Source: Sphingobium phenoxybenzoativorans (lineage in GTDB: Bacteria > Pseudomonadota > Alphaproteobacteria > Sphingomonadales > Sphingomonadaceae). From it: a stretch of DNA of 64,000 nt. The position numbers and the translations under genes were made by a program. The notes below the pieces were generated by a model. That model saw only the letters and a list, made by a program, of their open reading frames with translations. It made no database searches and was not told the origin of the DNA. The stretch covers positions 62,001 to 126,000 of the forward strand of contig NZ_MINO01000006.1 of NCBI RefSeq assembly GCF_001757355.1, written 5' to 3'. Shown here in pieces: positions 9,761 to 18,073 of the stretch. Position 1 is the stretch's first letter. Each line of letters opens with the position of its first letter.

Positions 9761-10228
9761 ATGGGTCACATCTACAGATCCGGCTTGGCGCTCGCGGCGC
9801 TTCTTCTTCACGGCGCGGCCGATGCGCGCGACGACAAAACCCGCCTTGCATACGCCATCAACAAGGATGGGGCCGACCATTATGTCTGGGGCGGAAAGAA
9901 TGACGGATGGTATCTGGTCAAACGCCAGGACATGACCGTCATTCAGGAACGCATGGTGTCCGGCGGCGAGGAAGTGGCCCATTATCACAAGAAAGCCCGC
10001 CAGTTCTTCTATGTCCTGTCAGGCGAGCTGGTGATGGAGGCCGATGATTATTCCAACGTCGTCAAGGCCGGCGAAGGCATAGAGATCGAACCGGGCAAGG
10101 TGCACCAGGCCCGCAACCCCAGCGGAGCGCCGCTGGAGATGCTGGTGATCTCCTTCCCCAACAGCCATGCCGACCTGGTGGAAATCAAGCCCGCGCGCCG
10201 GGAAACGCGATTGGCGCAGGCGGACTGA
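9761..10228 (+). CDS. Exported single-domain cupin protein
   Basis: 155 residues from ATG 9761, preceded by a purine-rich ribosome site (AAGGGAGAAAAAC). An earlier TTG in frame would add eight unlikely residues. Residues 1-22 look like a signal peptide (MGHIYRSGLALAALLLHGAA). Cupin motif 1 is seen in VAHYHKKARQFFYVLSGEL, with the HxH metal pair but Gln where Glu is usual; motif 2 is IEIEPGKVHQARNPSG. One metal-binding jelly-roll, probably periplasmic. The gene starts 27 bp after glpD and its stop is convergent with proS. The ligand or reaction is unknown. Confidence 0.82.
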   Translation: MGHIYRSGLALAALLLHGAADARDDKTRLAYAINKDGADHYVWGGKNDGWYLVKRQDMTVIQERMVSGGEEVAHYHKKARQFFYVLSGELVMEADDYSNVVKAGEGIEIEPGKVHQARNPSGAPLEMLVISFPNSHADLVEIKPARRETRLAQAD

Positions 10229-10234
10229 TACAAT

Positions 10235-11758
10235 TTAATAGGCGCGGCCCACGAGGACGCGCTCCACGGCGGCATCGCCGGTAAAGATGCATGCGCCATC
10301 GGCGGGCCCGGCATCGGATGGCACGTTGCGCAGCGTCAGTTTCAGGCCCTTGAGCGTTTCCACCACCTTGTCGAGCGCCGCGCCGGTGGGCTTGCTCCAC
10401 TGCACTTCCAGCCAGCCGGGACGCGCGGCCGAGAACCACGCCTTCAACCCTTCCATGTCTTTCACGTCACGGTTTATGTTGCGCGAAATGAACGCGGTCG
10501 CCTCCTCATGCAATGCCGTCTGGATTTCGGCGAGCAGTTGCACTGCGCCACCAATAAAGTCGCCCTTCGCCATGATGGCGCTGTCGAGCTTTCCATCCGC
10601 CTTGTAGAGCCGGTCACGGCGCAGCACGGAAACATTGCCCGCCGCCAGATCGCGGCCGCCAACCTCGACAATGACCGGCGCGCCCTTTTTCACCCAACCC
10701 CAGCGCTTGTTCGCAGCCTTGGCCGACTTGCGGTCGAGATGCGCGCGGACCGGTTCGCGGAAAACATCCTGCGCGTTGAGCGCTTCGGTGATTTCCGCGC
10801 AATAGGCGAGAATATCCTCATCCTCCGGCGTATCGCGCAGCATGGGCACAATGACGATCTGATGTGGCGCGATGCGCGGCGGACAGCGCAGCCCGTCATC
10901 GTCGCCATGCACCATGATGACGCCGCCAATCATGCGGGTGGACACGCCCCAACTTGTGGTGTGCGCCAGTTCCTGCTGCCCCTCGCTATTCTGGAAGCGG
11001 ATATTCTGGGCGCTTGAGAAGGTGGTGCCAAGGAAATGCGAGGTGCCCGCCTGCAGGGCTTTGCCGTCCTGCATCATCGCCTCAATCGAATAGGTCGAAA
11101 CAGCGCCGGGAAAACGCTCATTCTCCGGCTTCTCGCCCGCGATCACCGGCATCGCCAGACAATCTTCGGCGAAGCTGCGATAGACCTCCAGCATCTTGAG
11201 GGTTTCCTCGCGCGCTTCCTCCGGCGTAGCGTGCGCGGTGTGCCCCTCCTGCCAGAGAAACTCGCTGGTACGCAGGAACATGCGGGTGCGCATTTCCCAG
11301 CGCACGACATTGGCCCATTGGTTGATCAGCACGGGCAGGTCGCGCCAGCTCTGCACCCAGCGGGAGAATGCCGCGCCGATAACGGTTTCGGACGTGGGCC
11401 GCACGACCAGCGGCTCCTCCAGCTTCGCTTCCGGATCGGGAACCAGCCGACCGTCCTTCTGGATCAGCCGGTGATGCGTGACGACCGCCATTTCCTTGGC
11501 GAAGCCGTCGACATGCTCCGCTTCTTTCTCGAAGAAGGAAAGCGGGATGAACAGCGGGAAATAGCAATTCTCATGCCCGGTCGCCTTGATCTCGGCGTCC
11601 AGAAGCTTCTGCATACGCTCCCATATGCCATAGCCCCAGGGGCGAATGACCATGCAGCCCCTTACGCCGGATTCCTCGGCAAGATCGGCCTCGGAAATGA
11701 CCGCCTGATACCAGGCGGCGAAATCCTGTTCGCGGGTGACGTTGAGAGCGTGTTTCAC
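10235..11758 (-). CDS. proS: Prolyl-tRNA synthetase, short type without the INS editing domain
   Basis: 507 residues from a GTG at 11758, giving the usual N-terminus (M)KHALNVTREQDFAAWYQ. An ATG-containing extension to 11800 is open but looks unlike the family. It charges tRNA-Pro in the cytoplasm. Class II motifs are seen in RPTSETVIGAAFSRWVQSWR (motif 2 region), WEMRTRMFLRTSEFLWQEGH and GWVKKGAPVIVEVGGRDL in the anticodon-binding part. There is no editing insertion between motifs 2 and 3, and a short Zn-domain-like C-terminus ends VLVGRAY, so it is the archaeal/eukaryotic-like type common in sphingomonads. Confidence 0.95.
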   Translation of the reverse strand: MKHALNVTREQDFAAWYQAVISEADLAEESGVRGCMVIRPWGYGIWERMQKLLDAEIKATGHENCYFPLFIPLSFFEKEAEHVDGFAKEMAVVTHHRLIQKDGRLVPDPEAKLEEPLVVRPTSETVIGAAFSRWVQSWRDLPVLINQWANVVRWEMRTRMFLRTSEFLWQEGHTAHATPEEAREETLKMLEVYRSFAEDCLAMPVIAGEKPENERFPGAVSTYSIEAMMQDGKALQAGTSHFLGTTFSSAQNIRFQNSEGQQELAHTTSWGVSTRMIGGVIMVHGDDDGLRCPPRIAPHQIVIVPMLRDTPEDEDILAYCAEITEALNAQDVFREPVRAHLDRKSAKAANKRWGWVKKGAPVIVEVGGRDLAAGNVSVLRRDRLYKADGKLDSAIMAKGDFIGGAVQLLAEIQTALHEEATAFISRNINRDVKDMEGLKAWFSAARPGWLEVQWSKPTGAALDKVVETLKGLKLTLRNVPSDAGPADGACIFTGDAAVERVLVGRAY

Positions 11759-11871
11759 TGACCTGACCTGAATTTGCGGGAATCCCTCGCCCATAGGCAA
11801 GCAGGCCGGTCATGTCGAGGCTGGCGGCACGCGCACGTCCGGTCAGCCCATGCAGACCGGACGCGGGAAGA

Positions 11872-12423
11872 TTATTTGGCCAGCTTCTCGATCTTGGCGT
11901 TCAGGCTGGCGAGTTGCGCCTTCAACTGCGCGATCTCGTCATCCTTGTCGTCCCCCTGCTCGGCCGGAGCATCCTTGCCCTGAAATGCGCTCGTCGCGGC
12001 TTCGAACAGCTTCATGTTGCGCTTGGCGATCTCCGCCAGCGGACCGCCGGCAAAGGCGCCCTGCATGGCGTCCTGAAACTGCTTCTGATTCTTGCGGAAC
12101 GCCTCCATGGAGGCTTCCAGATATTGCGGCACCATCGACTGCATCGAATCGCCGTACATGGAGATAAGCTGGCGCAGGAAGTTCACCGGCAGCATATTCT
12201 TGCCGCGCTGTTCCTCCTCCATGATGATCTGGGTCAGGACATTGTGGGTGATGTCCTCGCCGGTCTTGGCGTCGACAACAACGAACTCCCGGCCTTCGCG
12301 CGTCATCTGCGAAAGCAGGTCGAGCGTGATATAGCTTGATGTTTCGGTGTTGTAGAGCCGCCTGTTAGCGTACTTCTTGATCGTCACCGGTTCCGAATCG
12401 CCCGCCACCTTAGACTTGGCCAT
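11872..12423 (-). CDS. phaR: Polyhydroxyalkanoate synthesis repressor PhaR
   Basis: 183 residues from ATG 12423 (MAKSKVAGDSEPVTIKKYAN); an upstream extension of 31 codons is not conserved-looking. PhaR binds DNA and PHA granules and controls phasin and PHA genes. The N-terminal DNA-binding domain (VTIKKYANRRLYNTETSSYI, VVDAKTGEDITHNVLTQII) is followed by the PHB-accumulation regulator segment MLPVNFLRQLISMYGDSMQ and a C-terminal coiled-coil-like stretch ending LASLNAKIEKLAK. Its start codon overlaps that of the divergent PhaC-like gene (sequence CATG at 12421-12424), so neither gene has an intergenic leader. Confidence 0.95.
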   Translation of the reverse strand: MAKSKVAGDSEPVTIKKYANRRLYNTETSSYITLDLLSQMTREGREFVVVDAKTGEDITHNVLTQIIMEEEQRGKNMLPVNFLRQLISMYGDSMQSMVPQYLEASMEAFRKNQKQFQDAMQGAFAGGPLAEIAKRNMKLFEAATSAFQGKDAPAEQGDDKDDEIAQLKAQLASLNAKIEKLAK

Positions 12424-13543
12424 GAATGAAGCTCCCATCCCAGTTGATGCTGCAATAGCACCAAAGGTTTCTGCACCGCAACATGGACCGCGGCCATTAC
12501 CGCTGTTTCTCGACATATTGTGGCGGGAAACGCACGGCGATCCAGCGTTGCGGCAGCGCGCGTTCGAGGGATTGTCGCGATATCAGAACGCTTCACGCCC
12601 GCTTCCGCCTCCCCCGCCCCGCGCCGCAGCATCCGCGCAAAATACGCGATTGTTGCATTATGGCACGGAAAACCGCCCAAAAATCACGAAATCCCAATCT
12701 CTTACCGCACCGGCGCCAGTGGTTTTCATCCCTTCGCTGATCAACCCGCCTACTGTGCTTGACCTATCCGAGCGGCAATCCATGCTGCGCTACCTTGCTG
12801 CGCGCGGTCATGATCCGTGGCTGATCGATTGGGGAACGCCGGAGGCTGGCGAGACGGGGCTGGACCTGGCGGGCCATATTGAACGGAAGCTGGTTCCCCT
12901 GATTGAAAGCATCGGCCGCCCCGTCATCCTGGCCGGCTATTGCCTGGGCGGCACATTGGCCCTGGGGCTTGCCGCCATCATGCCCGTGGCCGCCGTCGCC
13001 GCGATTGCATCGCCCTGGAACTTCGACGGCTTCCCGCCCGACGCGCGGGAGGAAGTCGCCCGGCTGTGGAGTAACGCCAAGGCGGTGTGCGCCCGGCTGG
13101 GCTATGTGCCGATGGAGGTGCTGCAATCGGGTTTCTGGTCGCTCGATCCGGCGCGGACGATCCGCAAATATGCAGCGTTCGGAGATATGGCTCCCGGTTC
13201 GCACGCTGAACAGGCGTTCCTCGCGCTTGAGGACTGGGCCAATGAGGGGCCGCCCCTGACCTATGCGGCCGGGGAGCAATTGTTCGAGCATCTCTATGCA
13301 GGCAATGCCACGGGCCTGGGCCAGTGGACAATCAGCGGCCAGCACGCCTCGGCTACGGACCTGCCCTGCCCCACCCTGTCGATCGCGTCGCTGACCGACA
13401 GAATCGTGCCGGCGGCGTCCTCGCCCGTGCTGGACGAGAACTGGACGCTGAAGCTGGGCCATGTCGGCATGATCGTCAGCAGCCGCGCGCAGGAAACCCT
13501 GTGGGACCGGCTCTCCGGGTGGCTATCCAAGCATGGAGGCTGA
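12422..13543 (+). CDS. Short PhaC-like enzyme (alpha/beta fold, putative PHA synthase)
   Basis: 373 residues from ATG 12422. The nucleophile box is AGYCLGG with Cys174, which is the G-x-C-x-G-G box of PHA synthases rather than the Ser box of lipases. Asp326 (SLTDRIVPA) and His347 (LGHVGMIV) complete a triad. The Cys-Asp spacing of 152 is close to that of class III PhaC. At this size it resembles class III PhaC, yet no phaE is beside it; ordinary class I enzymes are near 580-600 residues. The neighbours phaR (divergent) and acetoacetyl-CoA thiolase (55 bp downstream) support a role in PHA metabolism. A depolymerase or thioesterase role is the main alternative. Confidence 0.8.
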   Translation: MNEAPIPVDAAIAPKVSAPQHGPRPLPLFLDILWRETHGDPALRQRAFEGLSRYQNASRPLPPPPPRAAASAQNTRLLHYGTENRPKITKSQSLTAPAPVVFIPSLINPPTVLDLSERQSMLRYLAARGHDPWLIDWGTPEAGETGLDLAGHIERKLVPLIESIGRPVILAGYCLGGTLALGLAAIMPVAAVAAIASPWNFDGFPPDAREEVARLWSNAKAVCARLGYVPMEVLQSGFWSLDPARTIRKYAAFGDMAPGSHAEQAFLALEDWANEGPPLTYAAGEQLFEHLYAGNATGLGQWTISGQHASATDLPCPTLSIASLTDRIVPAASSPVLDENWTLKLGHVGMIVSSRAQETLWDRLSGWLSKHGG

Positions 13544-13598
13544 TGCTAAGGCCCGCCCAGTTTGAGATAGTGTCCTCAGGATAGTGGGAGGTTTCATC

Positions 13599-14771
13599 AT
13601 GACCGACATCGTCATCACCGCAGCCAAACGTACGGCCGTTGGAAGCTTCCTTGGCGCATTCGGGACGACCCCGGCGCATGAGCTTGGCCGGGTGGCCATA
13701 GAGGCAGCGCTGACGCAGGCGGGCGTGGCTCCGGCGGAAGTGGACGAAGTGATTCTGGGACAGGTGCTAACCGCCGCCCAGGGCCAGAATCCGGCGCGGC
13801 AGGCGTCCGTCAATGCGGGCATCCCCATCGAACGCACCGCGTTCGGCATCAACCAGGTTTGCGGATCGGGCCTGCGCGCTGTGGCGCTGGCGGCGCAGGC
13901 GATCCAGACCGGCGACGCCGCGATCATGATTGCGGGCGGCCAGGAGAGCATGTCGCTTTCCCCCCATGCGCAGGCGATGCGTGCGGGCACCAAGATGGGC
14001 AATGCCAGCCTGGTCGATACGATGATCCTCGATGGGCTGACCGACGCCTTCAACGCCTATCATATGGGCATCACGGCCGAGAATGTGGCCGAGAAATATC
14101 AGGTGACCCGCGAGGAGCAGGATTCCTTCGCCGTCGCCAGCCAGAACAAGGCGGAAGCGGCGCGCGCCGCCGGCCGCTTCGTTGACGAAATCGCTCCCGT
14201 GACCGTCAAGGGCCGCAAGGGCGACACCATCGTCGATGCCGACGAATATATCCGCGCCGGGGCGACCATCGATGCGATGCAGGGCCTGCGCCCGGCCTTC
14301 AAGAAGGACGGCACTGTAACGGCCGCCAACGCCAGCGGCATCAATGACGGCGCAGCGGCGCTGGTGCTGATGTCCGCCGCCGAAGCCGCCAAGCGGGGAA
14401 GCCCGGTTCTGGGACGGATCGCGTCCTGGGCGACCTGCGGCGTTGATCCCTCCATCATGGGCATCGGCCCTGCCCCGGCGAGCCGCAAGGCGCTGGAGAA
14501 GGCGGGCTGGAAACTGTCCGACCTGGACCTGATCGAAGCGAACGAAGCATTTGCCGCCCAGGCGCTGGCCGTTGGCAAGGAACTTGGCTGGGATGCGGAG
14601 AAGGTGAACGTCAATGGCGGCGCGATCGCCATCGGCCACCCCATTGGCGCGTCGGGCGCGCGCGTGCTGACAACCCTGCTTTATGAAATGGGCAAGCGGG
14701 ACGCCAAGAAGGGTCTCGTCACTCTCTGCATCGGCGGCGGCATGGGCATCGCCATGTGCGTCGAGCGCTGA
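13599..14771 (+). CDS. phaA: Acetyl-CoA C-acetyltransferase (beta-ketothiolase)
   Basis: 390 residues from ATG 13599, with a good ribosome site (GTGGGAGGTTTCATC) just upstream; an in-frame GTG at 13584 overlaps that site and is unlikely. It condenses two acetyl-CoA to acetoacetyl-CoA, the first step of poly-3-hydroxybutyrate synthesis, or runs in reverse in degradation. The active-site residues are all visible: Cys88 ([11 protein letters not shown]), His347 ([12 protein letters not shown]) and Cys377 (LCIGGGMG). It follows the PhaC-like gene on the same strand. The reductase phaB is not in the window. Confidence 0.95.
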   Translation: MTDIVITAAKRTAVGSFLGAFGTTPAHELGRVAIEAALTQAGVAPAEVDEVILGQVLTAAQGQNPARQASVNAGIPIERTAFGINQVCGSGLRAVALAAQAIQTGDAAIMIAGGQESMSLSPHAQAMRAGTKMGNASLVDTMILDGLTDAFNAYHMGITAENVAEKYQVTREEQDSFAVASQNKAEAARAAGRFVDEIAPVTVKGRKGDTIVDADEYIRAGATIDAMQGLRPAFKKDGTVTAANASGINDGAAALVLMSAAEAAKRGSPVLGRIASWATCGVDPSIMGIGPAPASRKALEKAGWKLSDLDLIEANEAFAAQALAVGKELGWDAEKVNVNGGAIAIGHPIGASGARVLTTLLYEMGKRDAKKGLVTLCIGGGMGIAMCVER

Positions 14772-14791
14772 GGCAAAGTTTCCCGAATGAG

Positions 14792-14868
14792 CCGTTCGGG
14801 CTGAGCGTGTCGAAGCCCTGCCTATTCTGAAGAACAGTACGGCACTTCGACACGCTCAGGACGAATGG
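14792..14868. repeat. Intergenic inverted repeat, CCGTTCGGG family
   Basis: Left arm CCGTTCGGGCTGAGCGTGTC and right arm GACACGCTCAGGACGAATGG are near-complementary around a spacer of about 37 bases. It sits between the convergent phaA and alr genes, where it could also act as a terminator. Confidence 0.75.
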
Positions 14869-14877
14869 AAAAACGGT

Positions 14878-15924
14878 CTAGGCCCACATTCGGTCGTACC
14901 GTGCGCCAAGGCCTGTCAGCAGTTCATAATGCGACAGGCCCGACTGCGCAGACGCAATCCGCAGATCATATTCGATGTCGACCCAGTCACCCTCGGCGAG
15001 ATCAGGCTGCGCGCTGACATCGATGATCAGCAAGTCCATCGACACCCGGCCAAGGACAGGCAAGCGCGCGCCTCCCGCCAGCGCAGCGCCTCGGCCCGAA
15101 AAACCCCTCAGATACCCGTCGGCATAGCCAAGGTTTAGGATCGCCGCCTCCACGTCCTGCGTGGCCGTGAAGGTCGCGCTGTACCCAGCCGTATCGCCCG
15201 CCCGTATTTTCCGGCGCTGGAGTATCTGCGCCTGGGGAAACACGACCTGGCGAATGCCGCTTTCCGCTTCAGCGCGAGGCATGCCGCCATAGAGCGCCAA
15301 TCCAGGGCGGGTAAGACCGAAACGATAGGACTCACCGAGCAAAATCCCGGCGCTGTTGGAAAGGCTGAGGCGTCCGGCTTTCACCCCCTGCGCGACATCC
15401 GCAAAGCTATCCCGCTGCTGGGCGTTGAGGGCATGATCCTCATCCGCGCAGGCCAGATGACTCATCAGCGTATGGATCGTCAGCCCCTCGGTCAGCGCCG
15501 CGCAATCCTGTCGCCAGTCGAGGCCGAGGCGATTGATCCCGGTATCGATCATCACGTCGCAAGCGCCGCCGCCAGCCTCCCGCCAACGCGCAACCTGCTC
15601 CGGCGTGTTCAGCACGGGCCTGGCCACGCCCGAAAGCGCAGCAGGCATATCCTCGGCACGGACGCCGTGCAGTACGGACAGCGACACGCCCTCCGGCAAG
15701 GGCATGAGCGCCTCCGCCTCCGCCCAGGTCGCCACAAAGAAATCCCGGCATCCGGCGGCAGCGAGATGCGCCATGACCTGCCGTGCGCCAAGGCCATAAC
15801 CATTGGCCTTGATCGCCGCGCCGCATGCAGCATCCCCGCCCACAGCGCGCAGCCAGCGCCAGTTGGAAACCAGCGCCTCCCTATCAAGGCGCAGGCGAAG
15901 CGGAGCGGCGGACGATGAACTCAT
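14878..15924 (-). CDS. alr: Alanine racemase
   Basis: 348 residues. This PLP enzyme makes D-alanine for peptidoglycan. The cofactor Lys39 lies in AAIKANGYGLG and the second catalytic base is Tyr248 in AGYSATF. The C-terminal beta domain carries LGRVSMDLLIIDVS and EYDLRIASAQSGLSHYELLT. At 348 residues it is slightly short but complete. It lies downstream of the transporter gene on the same strand with about 19 bp between, so the two may be co-transcribed; a functional link is not evident. Confidence 0.95.
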   Translation of the reverse strand: MSSSSAAPLRLRLDREALVSNWRWLRAVGGDAACGAAIKANGYGLGARQVMAHLAAAGCRDFFVATWAEAEALMPLPEGVSLSVLHGVRAEDMPAALSGVARPVLNTPEQVARWREAGGGACDVMIDTGINRLGLDWRQDCAALTEGLTIHTLMSHLACADEDHALNAQQRDSFADVAQGVKAGRLSLSNSAGILLGESYRFGLTRPGLALYGGMPRAEAESGIRQVVFPQAQILQRRKIRAGDTAGYSATFTATQDVEAAILNLGYADGYLRGFSGRGAALAGGARLPVLGRVSMDLLIIDVSAQPDLAEGDWVDIEYDLRIASAQSGLSHYELLTGLGARYDRMWA

Positions 15925-15943
15925 GGCCGAGCCGATAGCGGCC

Positions 15944-17545
15944 TCAACCAGTCGCGTCCAGTTTCGCGCCGCGCGTCTCCGGGAGGCCCCACAGCGCGAC
16001 GGCCAGCGCCATCGCCACCACCGCTATCGTATACCAGAGGCCCGAATAGGGATCGCCGGTCTTTGCAACGATATATTGACTGACCAGCGGCAGGAACCCG
16101 CCGAAATAGCCCGTCCCGATATGATAGGGGATCGACATGGAGCTATAACGGATGCGCGCCGGGAATAATTCCGACAGCATCGCCGCGACAGGCCCATAGG
16201 TTGCGCCAGAAAGGGCCGAGAGCGCCAGCACGCCCACGAAGATCATGAACAGTTGCGCGCCAGACGGCGTGACCTTGGCGAAGTCATAGCCCTGAGCGGC
16301 CAGCGCTGCGTCCAGCGCAGCGGGACTGGTATCGGCCTGAACCGCACCGGCGATGCTAACCTGCGCCGTGGGCGATACCGCCTTGGTATAATGCACGCCC
16401 TTTTTGGAGAAATAGTCGAGCAGCTTGCCGCAGTCGGTGGGCTGAACCTTCGCAAACGGATCATAGCTGCAATTGGGTCCGCTGACGACGACCGGCGCGC
16501 GGGCGGACAATTTGGCAAGATCGGGATTGGCGGCGCTGCCGATCAGGTGGAAAATGGGAAAAAGGAGGAGCAGCGTGGCGGCATAGCCAATGACCACCGG
16601 CTTTTTGCGCCCGATCTTGTCCGACAAATGCCCGAAAAACAGGAAGAAGACGAGGCCCGTGGTCGCCCCGAATCCCACCACCATCTGGGCGACAACCGGT
16701 TCGACCTTGAGCGCGTTCTGGAGGAAATAGAGAACCTGGAACATCGCCGTGTACCAGATGACCGTCAGCCCCGCGGCGACGCCGAACAGCGCGACGAAGA
16801 TCCGCTTCTTGTTGCCCGGATAGGTGAAGGTTTCCTTCAGCGGGTTCTTCGCCTGCTCACCAGCCGCCTTCATGGCGACGAACACCGGACTTTCCTTGAG
16901 CTTCAGGCGCATCCAGAGCGAGAAAGCGAGCAGCGCCAACGAGAACAGGAACGGGAAGCGCCAGCCCCATGCGTCCCATGCCTCCTGGCCAAGCACCCAT
17001 TGCGTGCCAAGCACGACGATAAGCGACAGGATGAAGCCGCCGACAACGCCGGCCTGAATGAAGCTGGTGTAGAAGCCCCGCTTTTCCGGCGGCGCATGTT
17101 CCGCGACATAGATGGCCGCGCCGCCATATTCCCCGCCCAGCGCCAGTCCCTGACATATGCGCAGCAGGATCAGGATCGCGGGTGCGGCATAGCCGATCGT
17201 CGCGGCGGAAGGCAGGATGCCCACGCCTGCCGTGGCGACGCCCATGAGCACAATCGTCGCCAGGAAGGTATATTTGCGGCCCAGCTTGTCTCCGAGATAT
17301 CCGAAAAGCACTGCGCCAAGGGGACGAAAACCGAACCCAACGGCAAAACCGGCGAGGGAATAGAGCAGTTCGACGGTCGGGTTGTCGGTCGGGAAGAAGG
17401 TCCTGCCGATGATCGCGGCGAGCGTGCCATAGATGAAGAAATCATACCATTCGAACACTGTGCCCAGCGACGATGCGGCGATGACCAGCCGGTCACGTTT
17501 CGCATTCATCACATAATCAGCACCAACCCCCGCGGCTTCCGCCAT
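15944..17545 (-). CDS. MFS transporter, metabolite:H+ symporter (MHS/KgtP-like) family
   Basis: 533 residues with 12 predicted membrane helices. The sequence has typical MHS features: SLGTVFEWYDFFIYGT in the first helix, FRPLGAVLFGYLGDKLGRKYT in the 2-3 loop, and GLALGGEYGGAAIYVAEHAPPEKRGFYTS across helices 4-5 (quoted in parts). It imports a small organic acid, osmolyte or similar compound with protons. Between helices 9 and 10 there is an extra domain of roughly 85 residues with two Cys (GPNCSYDPFAKVQPTDCG) that should lie outside the membrane, making it longer than the ~430-residue KgtP. Substrate unknown. Confidence 0.9.
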   Translation of the reverse strand: MAEAAGVGADYVMNAKRDRLVIAASSLGTVFEWYDFFIYGTLAAIIGRTFFPTDNPTVELLYSLAGFAVGFGFRPLGAVLFGYLGDKLGRKYTFLATIVLMGVATAGVGILPSAATIGYAAPAILILLRICQGLALGGEYGGAAIYVAEHAPPEKRGFYTSFIQAGVVGGFILSLIVVLGTQWVLGQEAWDAWGWRFPFLFSLALLAFSLWMRLKLKESPVFVAMKAAGEQAKNPLKETFTYPGNKKRIFVALFGVAAGLTVIWYTAMFQVLYFLQNALKVEPVVAQMVVGFGATTGLVFFLFFGHLSDKIGRKKPVVIGYAATLLLLFPIFHLIGSAANPDLAKLSARAPVVVSGPNCSYDPFAKVQPTDCGKLLDYFSKKGVHYTKAVSPTAQVSIAGAVQADTSPAALDAALAAQGYDFAKVTPSGAQLFMIFVGVLALSALSGATYGPVAAMLSELFPARIRYSSMSIPYHIGTGYFGGFLPLVSQYIVAKTGDPYSGLWYTIAVVAMALAVALWGLPETRGAKLDATG

Positions 17546-17607
17546 TATGCGCCCCTATTTCCGATCATTGCCCATATCCTGTATGTTTCCTGCACCCTGC
17601 ACAAGGG

Positions 17608-17979
17608 TCAGAACAGCCGGGAGCCATCCGGCACGTCCCGATCCGGCGCGAACAGGACAACCGCACCAGCCTCATCGGCAAAGCCCAGGGTGAGCACCTC
17701 CGACATGAATTTGCCGATCTGACGCCGGGGAAAATTGACGACCGCCGCAACCTTCCGCCCGGCAAGGCTTTCTAGCGCGTAATTTTCCGTAATCTGCGCG
17801 CTGCTCTTTTTATGTCCCAGCACCGGACCGAAATCGATAACAAGCTTGAACGCGGGTTTGCGCGCTTCCGGGAAAGGTTCTGCCAAAACGATGGTGCCGA
17901 TACGGATATCGACCTTCAGAAAATCGTCGAAGCTGATTTCCGGGGCGGCTGGGGCGGATGGATCGTGATTGAGGTGCAT
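17608..17979 (-). CDS. csaA: tRNA-binding CsaA-like protein
   Basis: 123 residues forming a single OB-fold tRNA-binding domain of the kind fused to MetRS and PheRS. Signatures are FLKVDIRIGTIVLAEPFPEA near the start, HKKSSAQITENY in the middle and VAAVVNFPRRQIGKFMSEVL toward the end. CsaA forms dimers; roles as a chaperone or in tRNA handling have been proposed for family members. It is downstream of pccA on the same strand, with an inverted repeat between them, and is probably not part of the propionyl-CoA pathway. Confidence 0.92.
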   Translation of the reverse strand: MHLNHDPSAPAAPEISFDDFLKVDIRIGTIVLAEPFPEARKPAFKLVIDFGPVLGHKKSSAQITENYALESLAGRKVAAVVNFPRRQIGKFMSEVLTLGFADEAGAVVLFAPDRDVPDGSRLF

Positions 17980-17992
17980 ATTAGCCCCTTAT

Positions 17993-18067
17993 CCGTTCGG
18001 GCCGGGCTTGTCGAAGCCTGTCCTGAGTACCCGCTTTGCAGGCAGTCGAACGGCTCAGCCCGAACGG
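17993..18067. repeat. Intergenic inverted repeat, CCGTTCGGG family
   Basis: Begins CCGTTCGGGCCGGGCTTGTC and ends CGGCTCAGCCCGAACGG. It lies between pccA and csaA, both on the minus strand, so it may reduce read-through into csaA. Confidence 0.75.
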
Positions 18068-18073
18068 AGAAGA

